Position numbers and translations under genes: made by a program. A DNA stretch of 64,000 nucleotides from Riemerella anatipestifer_F (lineage in GTDB: Bacteria; Bacteroidota; Bacteroidia; Flavobacteriales; Weeksellaceae), in assembly GCF_037861325.1 (NCBI RefSeq), contig NZ_JAFELW010000003.1; one strand, given 5' to 3'. The notes beneath the pieces were generated by a model. The model worked only from the letters and a program-made list of their open reading frames with translations, was not told the DNA's origin and did not search any database. Every line of letters begins with the position of its first letter. Position 1 is the stretch's first letter. Below, piece after piece: positions 36,691 to 45,004 of this stretch.

Positions 36691-38160
36691 ATGAAAAATC
36701 TAAAATTAGGAATTTCAGCATTAGCACTTACTGTTGCTACTACTGTTTCTGCTCAGACTACTAGCAACCCTTGGTTGATAGGTGTTGGTGCTCACGGCGT
36801 GAACCATGTAGCTGCTGGAGGAGGTGCTGGAGATGTTTTAAAAACAGCATTTACAGGAGAAGGAAAGAGATTGTACAATATCAATAATTTTACAATCACT
36901 CCACCATTGTCTAAACTTACAGTTGCTAGAAACTTAAACAAGGCGTTAGTTCTTGATTGGCAAACTTCAGTAGGTAATGTTGACAACAAGAGAATTGGAA
37001 TGGGTAAAGAATTTATGTTGATGACTGGTCTTGGTCTTCAGCTTAAATTAGCTGGTCTATTCGGTAATGAGGAATTATGGTTTGACCCATACGTGAGAGT
37101 AGGAGCTAACTATTTGAGACATGACTATACTGGTGTTACATTCCCTGTAACTGATAATTACAATGGTGTAACTTATGCAGGTTATAGTGAAAATAAAGCA
37201 TATACTCAGAGAAGAGCTGATCATTTTGCTTTAGCAACTGGTTTAGGAACTAACATTTGGTTAACTAAGAACTTTGGTCTTGGTATTCAGGGGGACTATG
37301 TGTCTACTCCAACAAATAAGTCAGGGTTAGCAAACTTTTGGCAAGCATCAGCTTCATTAAACTTTAGATTTGGTAACAGAGATAGAGATAAAGATGGAGT
37401 GTTAGATAAAGATGACTTATGTCCAGATACACCAGGTTTACCTGAATTCCAAGGTTGTCCAGATACAGATGGAGATGGAGTTCCAGATAAAGATGATAAC
37501 TGTCCAGAAGTTGCAGGACCAGTAGATAACAACGGTTGTCCTTGGCCAGATACAGATGGAGACGGAGTATTAGACAAAGACGATGCTTGTGTTGATGTAG
37601 CTGGACCTGCTGAAAACAATGGTTGTCCTTGGCCAGATACAGATAATGATGGAGTATTGGATAAGGATGATAAGTGTCCTACAGTTCCAGGTCTTCCACA
37701 GTACGATGGTTGTCCTAAGCCACAGTCTGCATTTGCAACTGAAGCTACTGGAGCATTACAAGGTATATTCTTTAACTTTAACAAGGCTTCTATCAGACCT
37801 GAATCTAATTCTAAGTTAGATCAAGCTGCTGAGGTAATTAAGTCTTCTAACGGAGGTACTTTCTTGGTAGTTGGTCATACAGATGTTAAAGGTAATGCTA
37901 ACTATAACTTAAAACTTTCTAGAGAAAGAGCTGCGTCTGTAGTGGCTGCTTTAGAAGCTAGAGGTGTTAACCCATCTCAGTTAAAATCTAAAGGAGTTGG
38001 TTCTGCTGAAGCTACAGTACCTGCATCTGCTTCTAACGAAGAGAGAATGAAAGACAGAAAAGTGGTTGTAGAAGCAATCAGCGGATCTGCTTGGGAAGCT
38101 CTTCAGAAGTCTGATCTTCCAGTAGTGAAGAAAAAAGTAGTAAAAAAGAAAAGAAAATAA
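36691..38160 (+). CDS. ompA: OmpA-family outer membrane protein with thrombospondin type 3 repeats
   Basis: This porin-like structural outer-membrane protein has 489 residues. The signal peptide is residues 1-21 (TTVSAQ). An 8-strand-type beta-barrel follows to about 228, then four acidic TSP3 calcium-binding repeats at about 230-343 (for example DTDGDGVPDKDDNCP). The OmpA_C peptidoglycan-binding domain spans about 355-462, with GHTD at 395-398 and LSRERA. An unusual basic tail ends in KKVVKKKRK. It is monocistronic with its own promoter and terminator, as expected for an abundant protein. Related flavobacterial OmpA proteins are major antigens. Confidence 0.96.
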   Translation: MKNLKLGISALALTVATTVSAQTTSNPWLIGVGAHGVNHVAAGGGAGDVLKTAFTGEGKRLYNINNFTITPPLSKLTVARNLNKALVLDWQTSVGNVDNKRIGMGKEFMLMTGLGLQLKLAGLFGNEELWFDPYVRVGANYLRHDYTGVTFPVTDNYNGVTYAGYSENKAYTQRRADHFALATGLGTNIWLTKNFGLGIQGDYVSTPTNKSGLANFWQASASLNFRFGNRDRDKDGVLDKDDLCPDTPGLPEFQGCPDTDGDGVPDKDDNCPEVAGPVDNNGCPWPDTDGDGVLDKDDACVDVAGPAENNGCPWPDTDNDGVLDKDDKCPTVPGLPQYDGCPKPQSAFATEATGALQGIFFNFNKASIRPESNSKLDQAAEVIKSSNGGTFLVVGHTDVKGNANYNLKLSRERAASVVAALEARGVNPSQLKSKGVGSAEATVPASASNEERMKDRKVVVEAISGSAWEALQKSDLPVVKKKVVKKKRK

Positions 38161-38189
38161 TTAGTATTTTCTAATCTTAAAAATAAGAG

Positions 38190-38217
38190 CGTCCTCTTCT
38201 TGTAAGAGGGCGTTTTT
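38190..38217 (+). terminator. Terminator of ompA
   Basis: CGTCCTCTT (38190-38198) pairs with AAGAGGGCG (38204-38212, one G.T), followed by five Ts. Confidence 0.85.
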
Positions 38218-38235
38218 ATATTGTATTAAAATTAG

Positions 38236-38243
38236 TATTTTTG
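38236..38243 (+). promoter_or_regulatory. Promoter -7 element of yebC
   Basis: TATTTTTG matches TAnnTTTG. The expected -33 position falls in the T run of the ompA terminator just upstream. Confidence 0.55.
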
Positions 38244-38266
38244 CACATCTAAATGTTATTATAATT

Positions 38267-39007
38267 ATGGGACGCGCATTTGAATATAGAAAAGCCTCTA
38301 AGATGGCTCGTTGGGATAAAATGGCAAAAACTTTTTCTAAAATAGGAAAAGATATTGCACTAGCTGTAAAGGCTGGAGGTCCAGATCCAGATTCTAACCC
38401 GGCGTTGAGAAGATGCATACAGAATGCTAAAGGGGCTAATATGCCTAAAGATAATGTAGAAAGAGCCATTAAAAAGGCGAGTGGTGCAGATGCTGAGAAT
38501 TATGAAGAGATTACTTACGAAGGATACGGACAAGGAGGTGTTGCATTTTTTGTAGAATGTACTACTAATAACTCCACTAGAACTGTGGCTAATGTAAGAG
38601 CTATCTTTAATAAATTTGATGGTAACCTTGGGAAGAATGGAGAGCTTTCTTTCCTATTCGATAGAAAAGGGATATTTACTTTAGAAAAATCTTTGATAAA
38701 GATGGATTGGGAGGAGTTTGAAATGGAAATGATAGATGGAGGTGCAGAAGATATAGACTCTGATGAAACAGAAGTTATGGTAACTACAGCGTTTGAGGAT
38801 TTTGGATCTTTATCTCATAAGTTAGATGAACTGGGGATAGAAGTTAAGAATGCAGAATTACAGAGGATACCTAATATTAGCAAATCTGTATCAGAAGAGC
38901 AATTTATTGCGAATATGAAAATGTTACAAAGGTTTGAGGAAGATGATGATGTACAGAATGTATATCATAATATGGAAATTACAGATGAGCTAATGCAGAA
39001 ACTATAA
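38267..39007 (+). CDS. yebC: YebC/PmpR family protein
   Basis: This 246-residue member of the YebC/TACO1 family starts MGRAFEYRKASKMARWDKMAKTFSKIGKDI and has the conserved NPALRRCIQNAKGANMPKDNVERAIKKASG. Members have been described as transcriptional regulators and more recently as translation factors relieving stalling at proline-rich stretches. Which role applies cannot be told from sequence. It is monocistronic, sharing a bidirectional terminator with osmC. Confidence 0.95.
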   Translation: MGRAFEYRKASKMARWDKMAKTFSKIGKDIALAVKAGGPDPDSNPALRRCIQNAKGANMPKDNVERAIKKASGADAENYEEITYEGYGQGGVAFFVECTTNNSTRTVANVRAIFNKFDGNLGKNGELSFLFDRKGIFTLEKSLIKMDWEEFEMEMIDGGAEDIDSDETEVMVTTAFEDFGSLSHKLDELGIEVKNAELQRIPNISKSVSEEQFIANMKMLQRFEEDDDVQNVYHNMEITDELMQKL

Positions 39008-39013
39008 AATAGA

Positions 39014-39046
39014 AAAAAGGCTACTTAGAATGGGTAGCCTTTTTTA
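39014..39046. terminator. Bidirectional terminator between yebC and osmC-like gene
   Basis: AAAAAGGCTAC (39014-39024) and GTAGCCTTTTT (39034-39044) form a perfect stem with A and T tails suitable for both converging genes. Confidence 0.88.
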
Positions 39047-39054
39047 TTTCTTGT

Positions 39055-39477
39055 TTAAGAAAGGAGTGAGCCATTGAGATAAACTTCATAATCAATGCTG
39101 ACATTGGGTTCTAAAGTTTTGGATACTGAACAATATTTTTCAAAAGAAAGTTGAGCGGCTTTCAAAGCTTTCTTTTCGTCTATTTCTCCTTCCAATAAAA
39201 ATTTCACGGAGATTGCTTTAAAAGGCTTAGCATCATCAATAGGTACTCTTGTGCCTTCCACTTCAGCTTTAAAACTCGTTAAATTTTGTCTTTGTTTTTT
39301 TAGGATAGAAACCATATCTATTCCACTACAGCCTGCCACTGCCATTAGCATAGACTCCATAGGGGAAACACCTTTAGGATTAGGTTGCGAAGTGTTGTCT
39401 AGAAGTATACTATTGCCTGCACTATTAGTACATTCAAATAAAAAATCGTCATTAATTCTGTTGAGAGTTATTTTCAT
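39055..39477 (-). CDS. OsmC-family protein
   Basis: This 140-residue OsmC/Ohr-fold protein probably reduces organic hydroperoxides with a cysteine pair. It has the conserved SPMESMLMAVAGCSGIDMVSIL segment, which carries one active-site cysteine, and a second Cys near residue 117 (FEKYCSVSKTL). The layout is the YhfA-like OsmC branch rather than Ohr. The gene is monocistronic, with a TATCTTTA -7-like box on the minus strand at 39503-39510. Confidence 0.92.
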   Translation of the reverse strand: MKITLNRINDDFLFECTNSAGNSILLDNTSQPNPKGVSPMESMLMAVAGCSGIDMVSILKKQRQNLTSFKAEVEGTRVPIDDAKPFKAISVKFLLEGEIDEKKALKAAQLSFEKYCSVSKTLEPNVSIDYEVYLNGSLLS

Positions 39478-39595
39478 TTTTTGTAATGATTGGTTCTGTT
39501 TGTAAAGATAGTTATTTTATCAGAAATGTTGTCAATAGTGCTCGGTATTTGAAAAAGAGAGGGGCTTAGAGTCCTTTACTACATAAAAAAATCCT

Positions 39596-39603
39596 TATCT
39601 TTG
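39596..39603 (+). promoter_or_regulatory. Promoter -7 element of prfA
   Basis: TATCTTTG, matching TAnnTTTG, lies 22 bases before the prfA ATG. The -33 is weak (TTTA at 39575-39578). Confidence 0.55.
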
Positions 39604-39625
39604 CTCACTAATAGTTTAGATAACA

Positions 39626-40714
39626 ATGTCAAAGAGTTTAATACCAAAATTAGAAGCCATAAAACAACGCTATAACGAAGTAGCGGATTTGATTATTCAG
39701 CCTGATGTCATTTCTGACCAAAAAAGATATTCTTCACTTAATAAAGAATACAGTGATTTGGGGAAAATAGTAAAGGTTTTTGATGAATATTCTACTGCAC
39801 TCAATGCTATAAAAGAGGCAGATGAAATTATAGCTGATGGTTCTGATAAAGACTTGGCAGACCTTGCTAAAATGGAGAAACAAGAGGCGATAGACCGCAT
39901 TCCTTCAATAGAGGAAGAGTTAAAATATTTACTGATTCCAAAAGACCCAGCAGATGATAAAAATGTAATGGTGGAACTTCGTGCAGGAACAGGAGGAGAT
40001 GAATCTGCTATCTTTGTTGAAGATGTTTACAGAATGTACACCATGTATTTTAAATCTAAGGGTTGGAAGCACGAAGTAACCGATTCTAATGAAGCCTCAA
40101 AAGGATATAAAGAACTCATTATGCGAGTGGAGGGAGATGGTGTTTATGGGATAATGAAGTTTGAATCTGGTGTGCACCGTGTACAAAGAGTTCCAGAGAC
40201 AGAATCTCAAGGGCGAGTGCATACTTCTGCAATTACGGTGGCGGTATTGCCTGAAGCCGAAGAGGTAGATGTGGAAATAAACCCTGCTGATATAGAAATG
40301 CAGACTTCTCGTTCTGGAGGTGCTGGTGGGCAGAATGTAAATAAAGTAGAAACTAAGGTACAGCTTACACATAAACCTACAGGTATTGTAGTGGTGTGTC
40401 AACAAGCTCGTTCTCAGTTGGCAAACAGAGAGCTAGCAATGGAAATGCTTAGAACAAAACTTTACGATATAGAGTTGCAAAAAGTACAAGGAGATATTGC
40501 GGCTCAAAGAAAAACGATGGTTTCTACGGGAGACCGTTCGGCTAAAATTAGAACATACAACTATCCTCAAGGGCGAGTTACAGACCATAGAATTAACAAG
40601 TCTATTTACAACTTGGATAATTTTATGAATGGTGATATTCAAGAGATGCTAGATGCCTTAATTATGGCAGAAAATGCAGAGAAAATGAAAGGTGAGGAAG
40701 AAAATATAGGATAA
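39626..40714 (+). CDS. prfA: Peptide chain release factor 1
   Basis: RF1 terminates translation at UAA and UAG. It is 362 residues. The catalytic GGQ is at 234-236 in SGGAGGQNVNKVET. The stop-codon-reading tripeptide is P-E-T at 190-192 (RVPETESQGR), a PxT motif that marks RF1 rather than RF2. The stop overlaps the ATG of the RapZ-C-like gene by one base (TAATG), predicting translational coupling. Confidence 0.97.
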   Translation: MSKSLIPKLEAIKQRYNEVADLIIQPDVISDQKRYSSLNKEYSDLGKIVKVFDEYSTALNAIKEADEIIADGSDKDLADLAKMEKQEAIDRIPSIEEELKYLLIPKDPADDKNVMVELRAGTGGDESAIFVEDVYRMYTMYFKSKGWKHEVTDSNEASKGYKELIMRVEGDGVYGIMKFESGVHRVQRVPETESQGRVHTSAITVAVLPEAEEVDVEINPADIEMQTSRSGGAGGQNVNKVETKVQLTHKPTGIVVVCQQARSQLANRELAMEMLRTKLYDIELQKVQGDIAAQRKTMVSTGDRSAKIRTYNYPQGRVTDHRINKSIYNLDNFMNGDIQEMLDALIMAENAEKMKGEEENIG

Positions 40715-41127
40715 TGGAACAGAACAAATTAAAGATAAAAGTATATAGCTTTTCCTATAAGAAAGGAGGTATTCCTAAAGATGATACAGATAATGGAGGC
40801 GGTTTTGTGTTTGACTGTAGAGGCATCTTAAACCCTGGTAGACAAGAAGAGTATAAGACTAAAACAGGAGCAGAGCAGGAGGTACAACTCTATCTAGAAG
40901 AAAAAACTAAAATGTCTCAGTTTTTGGATTTGGCACAAAAAATCATTTCTATAAACATAGAAGATTATTTAGCAAGAGGGTTTGAGAGTTTACAAGTTTC
41001 CTTTGGTTGTACGGGAGGTCAACATCGTTCTGTGTATGCAGCGATTAAAACTGCAGATTTCATCAGAGAAAAATATCCTCAAGTAGAAGTGTGTTTGAGG
41101 CATAATGAGCAACCTCACCTTAACTGA
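40714..41127 (+). CDS. Stand-alone RapZ C-terminal-domain protein
   Basis: This 137-residue protein matches only the C-terminal domain of RapZ/YvcJ. It has FDCRGILNPGR (33-43) and VSFGCTGGQHRSVYAA (95-110), the latter being the conserved phosphate-binding region of that domain. The N-terminal Walker-type kinase domain of full RapZ is absent. In E. coli, RapZ binds the sRNA GlmZ through its C-terminal domain to control GlmS; a similar RNA- or metabolite-binding role is possible here but not shown. The start codon overlaps the prfA stop. Confidence 0.88.
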   Translation: MEQNKLKIKVYSFSYKKGGIPKDDTDNGGGFVFDCRGILNPGRQEEYKTKTGAEQEVQLYLEEKTKMSQFLDLAQKIISINIEDYLARGFESLQVSFGCTGGQHRSVYAAIKTADFIREKYPQVEVCLRHNEQPHLN

Positions 41128-41181
41128 GAAAATATATTCTCTTTTTGAGCGTTAGAAATACTTGGTTTATAAGTTTTTGAT

Positions 41182-42087
41182 ATGAAAAAAATAATCGCTT
41201 TTTTTGGAATTCTTTTTGGAGCTTTGGCTTTTGGGCAAGAGCTTCACGCTAATGTGCAGATTAATTTTGCACAGGTAGGAGGGAGCAATACACAAGTATT
41301 TAAGACGCTAGAAAAAAACTTAAGAGAGTTTATAAATAATACCAGTTGGACAGGGAAAAAACTTCAGAATTTTGAAAAAATAAAATGCAACTTTGCCATT
41401 ATTATCTCGGAAAGAACGGGTAATAATTCGTTTAGAGGTAGTTTAGTAGTGCAATCTACGCGTCCTGTGTTTAATACGCAATACGAAAGTCCACTTCTTA
41501 ATATTAACGACACTAACTTTAGTTTTGAATATGCCGAAAACGAAAATTTAATTTTTAATGAAAGACAATTTTCAGGTAAAAATTTAATAGATGTAATCAG
41601 CTTTTATATTTACCTTATTTTAGGTTACGATGCAGATTCTTTCCAAAATAAAGGTGGCGAACCTTGGTTTGAAAAATCACAAAAAATAGCCCAAAATTCT
41701 CAGAATCAAAATTATAAAGGGTGGTCGCAGATGGAAGGTCAAAGGACACGTGGGGCATTGATAGATAATATTCTGAAACCAGATTTTTCTACTTTTAGAC
41801 AAGCGTTCTATCGATATCATCGTCAAGGGTTGGACAATATGTACAAACTAGATGCTAATAATAACTCTAAAACGGCTGTCGCTGATGCTTTATTAAGTCT
41901 TAAAACTTATGAAAATGGGTTTCAAATGAATTATCCTTTCAATATTTTTATTGATACAAAGAAAGACGAAATCTATAATATTTTCAATAGTGGTAACAAC
42001 GTTTCCATAAATATGGTAGAACTTAAGAGTCTTATGTCTGTATTTGCTCCCAAAGATATAGATGGCAAGTGGGATAAGTGGAAGTAG
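41182..42087 (+). CDS. DUF4835 family secreted protein, PorD-like (type IX secretion associated)
   Basis: This 301-residue exported protein has a signal peptide at 1-19 (FGALAFGQ). The mature part begins LHANVQINFAQVGGSNTQVFKTLEKNLREFINNTSW, the conserved opening of DUF4835, and ends with ELKSLMSVFAPKDIDGKW. From memory, the family is annotated as PorD, a protein associated with the Bacteroidota type IX secretion system. No other type IX gene is in the window. It lies between the RapZ-C gene and lysA with short gaps. Confidence 0.85.
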   Translation: MKKIIAFFGILFGALAFGQELHANVQINFAQVGGSNTQVFKTLEKNLREFINNTSWTGKKLQNFEKIKCNFAIIISERTGNNSFRGSLVVQSTRPVFNTQYESPLLNINDTNFSFEYAENENLIFNERQFSGKNLIDVISFYIYLILGYDADSFQNKGGEPWFEKSQKIAQNSQNQNYKGWSQMEGQRTRGALIDNILKPDFSTFRQAFYRYHRQGLDNMYKLDANNNSKTAVADALLSLKTYENGFQMNYPFNIFIDTKKDEIYNIFNSGNNVSINMVELKSLMSVFAPKDIDGKWDKWK

Positions 42088-42122
42088 AAAAAATACATTA
42101 ACTTTACAATAATTATAATGTT

Positions 42123-43325
42123 ATGATAACCAATCAGAATTTGCTAAGTGTAGCAGAAGAGTTCGGTACACCTGTATATGTGTATGATGCAGAATCTATC
42201 AAGCAGCAGTACGAAAAATTAACATCTTCGTTTTCGGAGAAGACAAGGTTTTTCTATGCAGCTAAGGCACTTACAAATATCAATATACTTAAATATGTAG
42301 AAAAGCTAGGCGCTTCTTTAGATTGTGTATCTATTAACGAAGTTAAACTAGGCTTGAAGGCAGGTTTTTCTAAAGATAGGATTTTGTTTACACCTAATTC
42401 CGTGGATATTTCGGAGGTAGAAGAGGCAGTAGAATTAGGCGTACATATCAATATTGATAATATTTCTATCCTAGAGCAGTTTGGGACTAAATTTGGTGGT
42501 TCTTACCCTATTTTTGTAAGGGTAAATCCGCATATTTTTGCAGGAGGGAATTATAAAATTTCTACAGGGCATATAGATTCCAAATTTGGAATTTCTATTC
42601 ACCAGATGCGTCATATTGAGAGAGTCGCTAAGACCACAGGGCTTAATGTGGAGGGGCTCCATATGCATACAGGAAGCGAGATTAAAGACCCTGATGTATT
42701 CTTACAAGGTCTGGAAATTATGTTTGAATTGGCGGAGCATTTCCCTAACCTTAAGTATATAGATATGGGAAGTGGCTTTAAAATTCCTTATCAAGAGGGA
42801 GATATGGAGACTGATGTTAAAAGTCTTGGTAAAAAAGTAGAAAAGGCTTTAGCTAAATTTAACGAAGAGCAAGGTAAAGAACTTCAACTTTGGTTTGAAC
42901 CAGGTAAGTTTTTAGTAGGAAAATGTGGACATTTCTTAGTGAAATCTAATGTAATTAAGCAAACTACAGCAACTGTGTTTGTTGGTGTTAATTCTGGGTT
43001 TAACCATTTAATTCGCCCAATGTTCTATGACTCTTATCATAAAATAGAAAACTTATCCAATCCTAACGGACCAGAAAGAATCTATACTGTGGTAGGAAAT
43101 ATTTGTGAAACAGATACATTTGCTTGGGATAGAAAAATAAATGAAGTGAGAGAAGGAGATGTTTTAGTATTTAGAAATGCAGGAGCTTACGGCTTTGAGA
43201 TGAGTTCTAACTTTAATTCTAGACTTAAGCCTGCAGAAGTACTTTGGTTAGATGGTAAAGCTCACTTAATAAGGAAAAGAGATGAATTTGAGGATTTGCT
43301 AAGGAACCAAATAGAAGTAATTTGA
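42123..43325 (+). CDS. lysA: Diaminopimelate decarboxylase
   Basis: This PLP-dependent fold-III enzyme makes lysine from meso-DAP. It is 400 residues with the PLP lysine Lys48 (FYAAKALTN), GLHMHTGSEI and IDMGSGFKIPY for phosphate binding, WFEPGKFLVG, and GNICETDTFAWDRKI carrying the active-site cysteine of the partner subunit. It complements the meso-DAP-type murE in the same window. A terminator follows. Confidence 0.96.
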   Translation: MITNQNLLSVAEEFGTPVYVYDAESIKQQYEKLTSSFSEKTRFFYAAKALTNINILKYVEKLGASLDCVSINEVKLGLKAGFSKDRILFTPNSVDISEVEEAVELGVHINIDNISILEQFGTKFGGSYPIFVRVNPHIFAGGNYKISTGHIDSKFGISIHQMRHIERVAKTTGLNVEGLHMHTGSEIKDPDVFLQGLEIMFELAEHFPNLKYIDMGSGFKIPYQEGDMETDVKSLGKKVEKALAKFNEEQGKELQLWFEPGKFLVGKCGHFLVKSNVIKQTTATVFVGVNSGFNHLIRPMFYDSYHKIENLSNPNGPERIYTVVGNICETDTFAWDRKINEVREGDVLVFRNAGAYGFEMSSNFNSRLKPAEVLWLDGKAHLIRKRDEFEDLLRNQIEVI

Positions 43326-43330
43326 TAATC

Positions 43331-43359
43331 AAAATGTCGTTTTACAACGACATTTTTTT
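43331..43359 (+). terminator. Terminator of lysA
   Basis: AAAATGTCGTT (43331-43341) pairs perfectly with AACGACATTTT (43346-43356), and Ts follow. Confidence 0.9.
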
Positions 43360-43394
43360 GTACCTTTACACTAAGAATATTGAAAAGGAGGGTT

Positions 43395-43889
43395 ATGAAA
43401 AAGTTAGTTCTAGTGTTGTTTTGTTTTATTACAACCGTTGCATTTGGGCAGGATATAGAGGATATGCAAGAGGGGTATAATTTCTTTGGAGGAACTAATA
43501 CACACATTCTTGTTAGAATAAGTAAGCCAATATTTGTAGCTGATAATAAATGCTCTTCAAACTATGAGCATGCTAGATTTGAAGGAGGAGATGCACTTTT
43601 TTCTAAAGATTTAGCGAAGTATTTGGTAGCTTATTTGGATAAAGATACTTACTATGCCAAAGGGCTGTTCTCTATCAATTTGGAAATAGATGAAAAAGGA
43701 AGAGTTGGTAAAACGGAAGTGCTTCCGAGATTAAAGAATGATGATTATTTTCAAACAGATGTAAGATACGCTATAAAGCGTGTTAAGAAAGCTTGGAAAC
43801 CAGCAACTTGTAATGGGGTTCCTGTTAAATCTAATATAAAAATTAAGACTTTATTCAGTCCAGAATCTTACGATACTTACGGATTATAG
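43395..43889 (+). CDS. Small secreted protein with TonB-C-like domain
   Basis: I do not recognise a specific family. The 164-residue product (ATG at 43395; an upstream TTG at 43380 is less likely) has a clear signal peptide ending TTVAFGQ. The C-terminal ~80 residues (GLFSINLEIDEKGRVGKTEVLPRL... RAWKPATCNGVPVKSNIKI-like pattern) resemble the TonB C-terminal fold seen in many small periplasmic Bacteroidota proteins. There is no transmembrane anchor or proline-rich linker, so it is not a normal TonB. AGGAGG lies 3 bases before the ATG, rare in this window. The gene stands alone between two terminators. Confidence 0.7.
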   Translation: MKKLVLVLFCFITTVAFGQDIEDMQEGYNFFGGTNTHILVRISKPIFVADNKCSSNYEHARFEGGDALFSKDLAKYLVAYLDKDTYYAKGLFSINLEIDEKGRVGKTEVLPRLKNDDYFQTDVRYAIKRVKKAWKPATCNGVPVKSNIKIKTLFSPESYDTYGL

Positions 43890-43893
43890 ATAA

Positions 43894-43930
43894 AAATAGG
43901 CGAAAATCTGCTCTAGATTTTCGCCTATTT
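43894..43930. terminator. Bidirectional terminator, 16-bp perfect stem
   Basis: AAATAGGCGAAAATCT (43894-43909) pairs perfectly with 43915-43930 across a 5-base loop, between two converging genes. Confidence 0.88.
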
Positions 43931-43951
43931 ACTTTTATAACCTTCTTGTTT

Positions 43952-44872
43952 TTATTTGGGTAAGAAAACTTCTGCCAACATGCATCTTGCACTACCACCA
44001 CCGTTGGTTTCTATAGTATTAAGGTCAGAGTAAATAATTTCTGAGTATTTTTCTATACTTTCTATCTGATTAGTAGAAAGAGATTGATACGCACTTTGGC
44101 TCATTACCAAAAATTTCTTTCCTTCATCATTGTGTACCTGAAGCATGTTTCCAGCAAAATTTTGCATTTGCTCTTCGGATATTTCTATAATTTCTTTCCC
44201 TGATTTTTTTATTGTATCTACTACATTTTGGCGTTCCTGAAGGTCGTCAATACAATCTAGGCAGATAACTACAAAGCGGTCTGCAACGCACATCATCACA
44301 TTAGTGTGGTAGATAGGTAATCTCTCCGTACCAGCCGTTTGGTAAGAATGGAAAACTATAGGCGTATAACCGAACTTCTCACAAAACTCACGGAAAAGCT
44401 TTTCGTCTAACCTTAGCGAAACTGAGCCATAAGCCAATTTATTATCATGGTCAAAAATAATACTGCCTGTACCTTCTAGAAAAACATTGTCTTTTTCAGA
44501 AGAGGTTAAATCTACAACTTCATTTATTTTGAATCCTTGGTTTTTAAGATTTTCTAAAATATCCATACGGCGTTCGTCTCTTCTATTAGGAGCGTACATA
44601 GGATATAGGATAACTCTTCCGTCGGCACCAAAACTCACCCAGTTGTTTGGGAAAATAGAGTCGGGTGTGTGTGGCTCTAAAGTGTCTTGTATGCTTACAA
44701 CAGTGATGCCTTTAGAACGAAGTTTTTCTACAAAATTTTTAAACTCTTGCAAAGCTTTAGATTGAGTATCTGTGTTTTCTGAGTTAACTTGGAAATAATT
44801 ATTTTCTGCGGTCTGAGCATTATAGCCAAATGCCATAGGCTCTATCATTAAAACAGTATTGGTGGTTTGCAT
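43952..44872 (-). CDS. CtlX-like citrulline/arginine-deiminase-fold hydrolase
   Basis: This pentein-fold hydrolase has 306 residues from the ATG at 44872 (a GTG at 44887 falls in the promoter). It has PDSIFPNNWVSF with acidic and Asn substrate contacts, FLEGTGSIIFDH, the catalytic-His region YHTNVMMCVAD and the nucleophile Cys near the C-terminus in NGGGSARCMLAE. From memory this is the pattern of CtlX, a hydrolase proposed to act in citrulline utilisation. No arginine-catabolism neighbours are present, so the substrate is uncertain. Confidence 0.88.
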   Translation of the reverse strand: MQTTNTVLMIEPMAFGYNAQTAENNYFQVNSENTDTQSKALQEFKNFVEKLRSKGITVVSIQDTLEPHTPDSIFPNNWVSFGADGRVILYPMYAPNRRDERRMDILENLKNQGFKINEVVDLTSSEKDNVFLEGTGSIIFDHDNKLAYGSVSLRLDEKLFREFCEKFGYTPIVFHSYQTAGTERLPIYHTNVMMCVADRFVVICLDCIDDLQERQNVVDTIKKSGKEIIEISEEQMQNFAGNMLQVHNDEGKKFLVMSQSAYQSLSTNQIESIEKYSEIIYSDLNTIETNGGGSARCMLAEVFLPK

Positions 44873-44886
44873 AAAAATATTTTTCA

Positions 44887-44894
44887 CAAAGATA
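44887..44894 (-). promoter_or_regulatory. Promoter -7 element of ctlX-like gene
   Basis: The minus strand reads TATCTTTG (TAnnTTTG), 14 bases before the ATG at 44872. An 18-bp palindrome lies directly upstream at 44899-44916. Confidence 0.6.
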
Positions 44895-44898
44895 ATGT

Positions 44899-44916
44899 TT
44901 TTTCAGGACTGAAAAA
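44899..44916. promoter_or_regulatory. Palindrome between ctlX and tetR, candidate operator
   Basis: TTTTTCAG and CTGAAAAA (8-bp perfect arms, 2-bp centre). It occupies the spacer between the -7 and expected -33 of the ctlX promoter, and is 46 bp upstream of the tetR -33. Confidence 0.5.
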
Positions 44917-44961
44917 TCTGTGTAATTAAAATGAGGTAAACAAATAAACTTGGAAACTTTT

Positions 44962-44991
44962 TTTGTTTTTTAGTTTTTTACCCTATATTTG
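44962..44991 (+). promoter_or_regulatory. Promoter of the tetR-RND operon
   Basis: TTTG (44962-44965), an 18-bp spacer, and TATATTTG (44984-44991). The tetR ATG is 13 bases further. A direct repeat AAACTT-gg-AAACTT (44946-44959) lies just upstream of the -33. Confidence 0.65.
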
Positions 44992-45004
44992 CGGTGTTAA
45001 AATT

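Noticed and set aside
37390..37715. Tandem DNA repeats that could suggest a CRISPR or VNTR
   Set aside because: Repeats are codon-level copies of acidic calcium-binding motifs within ompA, imperfect and without unique spacers.
37296..37784. 162-codon minus-strand frame with internal repeats opposite ompA
   Set aside because: Its repetitiveness is the mirror of the thrombospondin-3 repeats on the coding strand; ompA is clearly the real gene.
36691..38160. Horizontal transfer of ompA because of the lysine-rich tail and different codon use
   Set aside because: Codon bias fits a highly expressed native gene and the architecture is common in flavobacteria.
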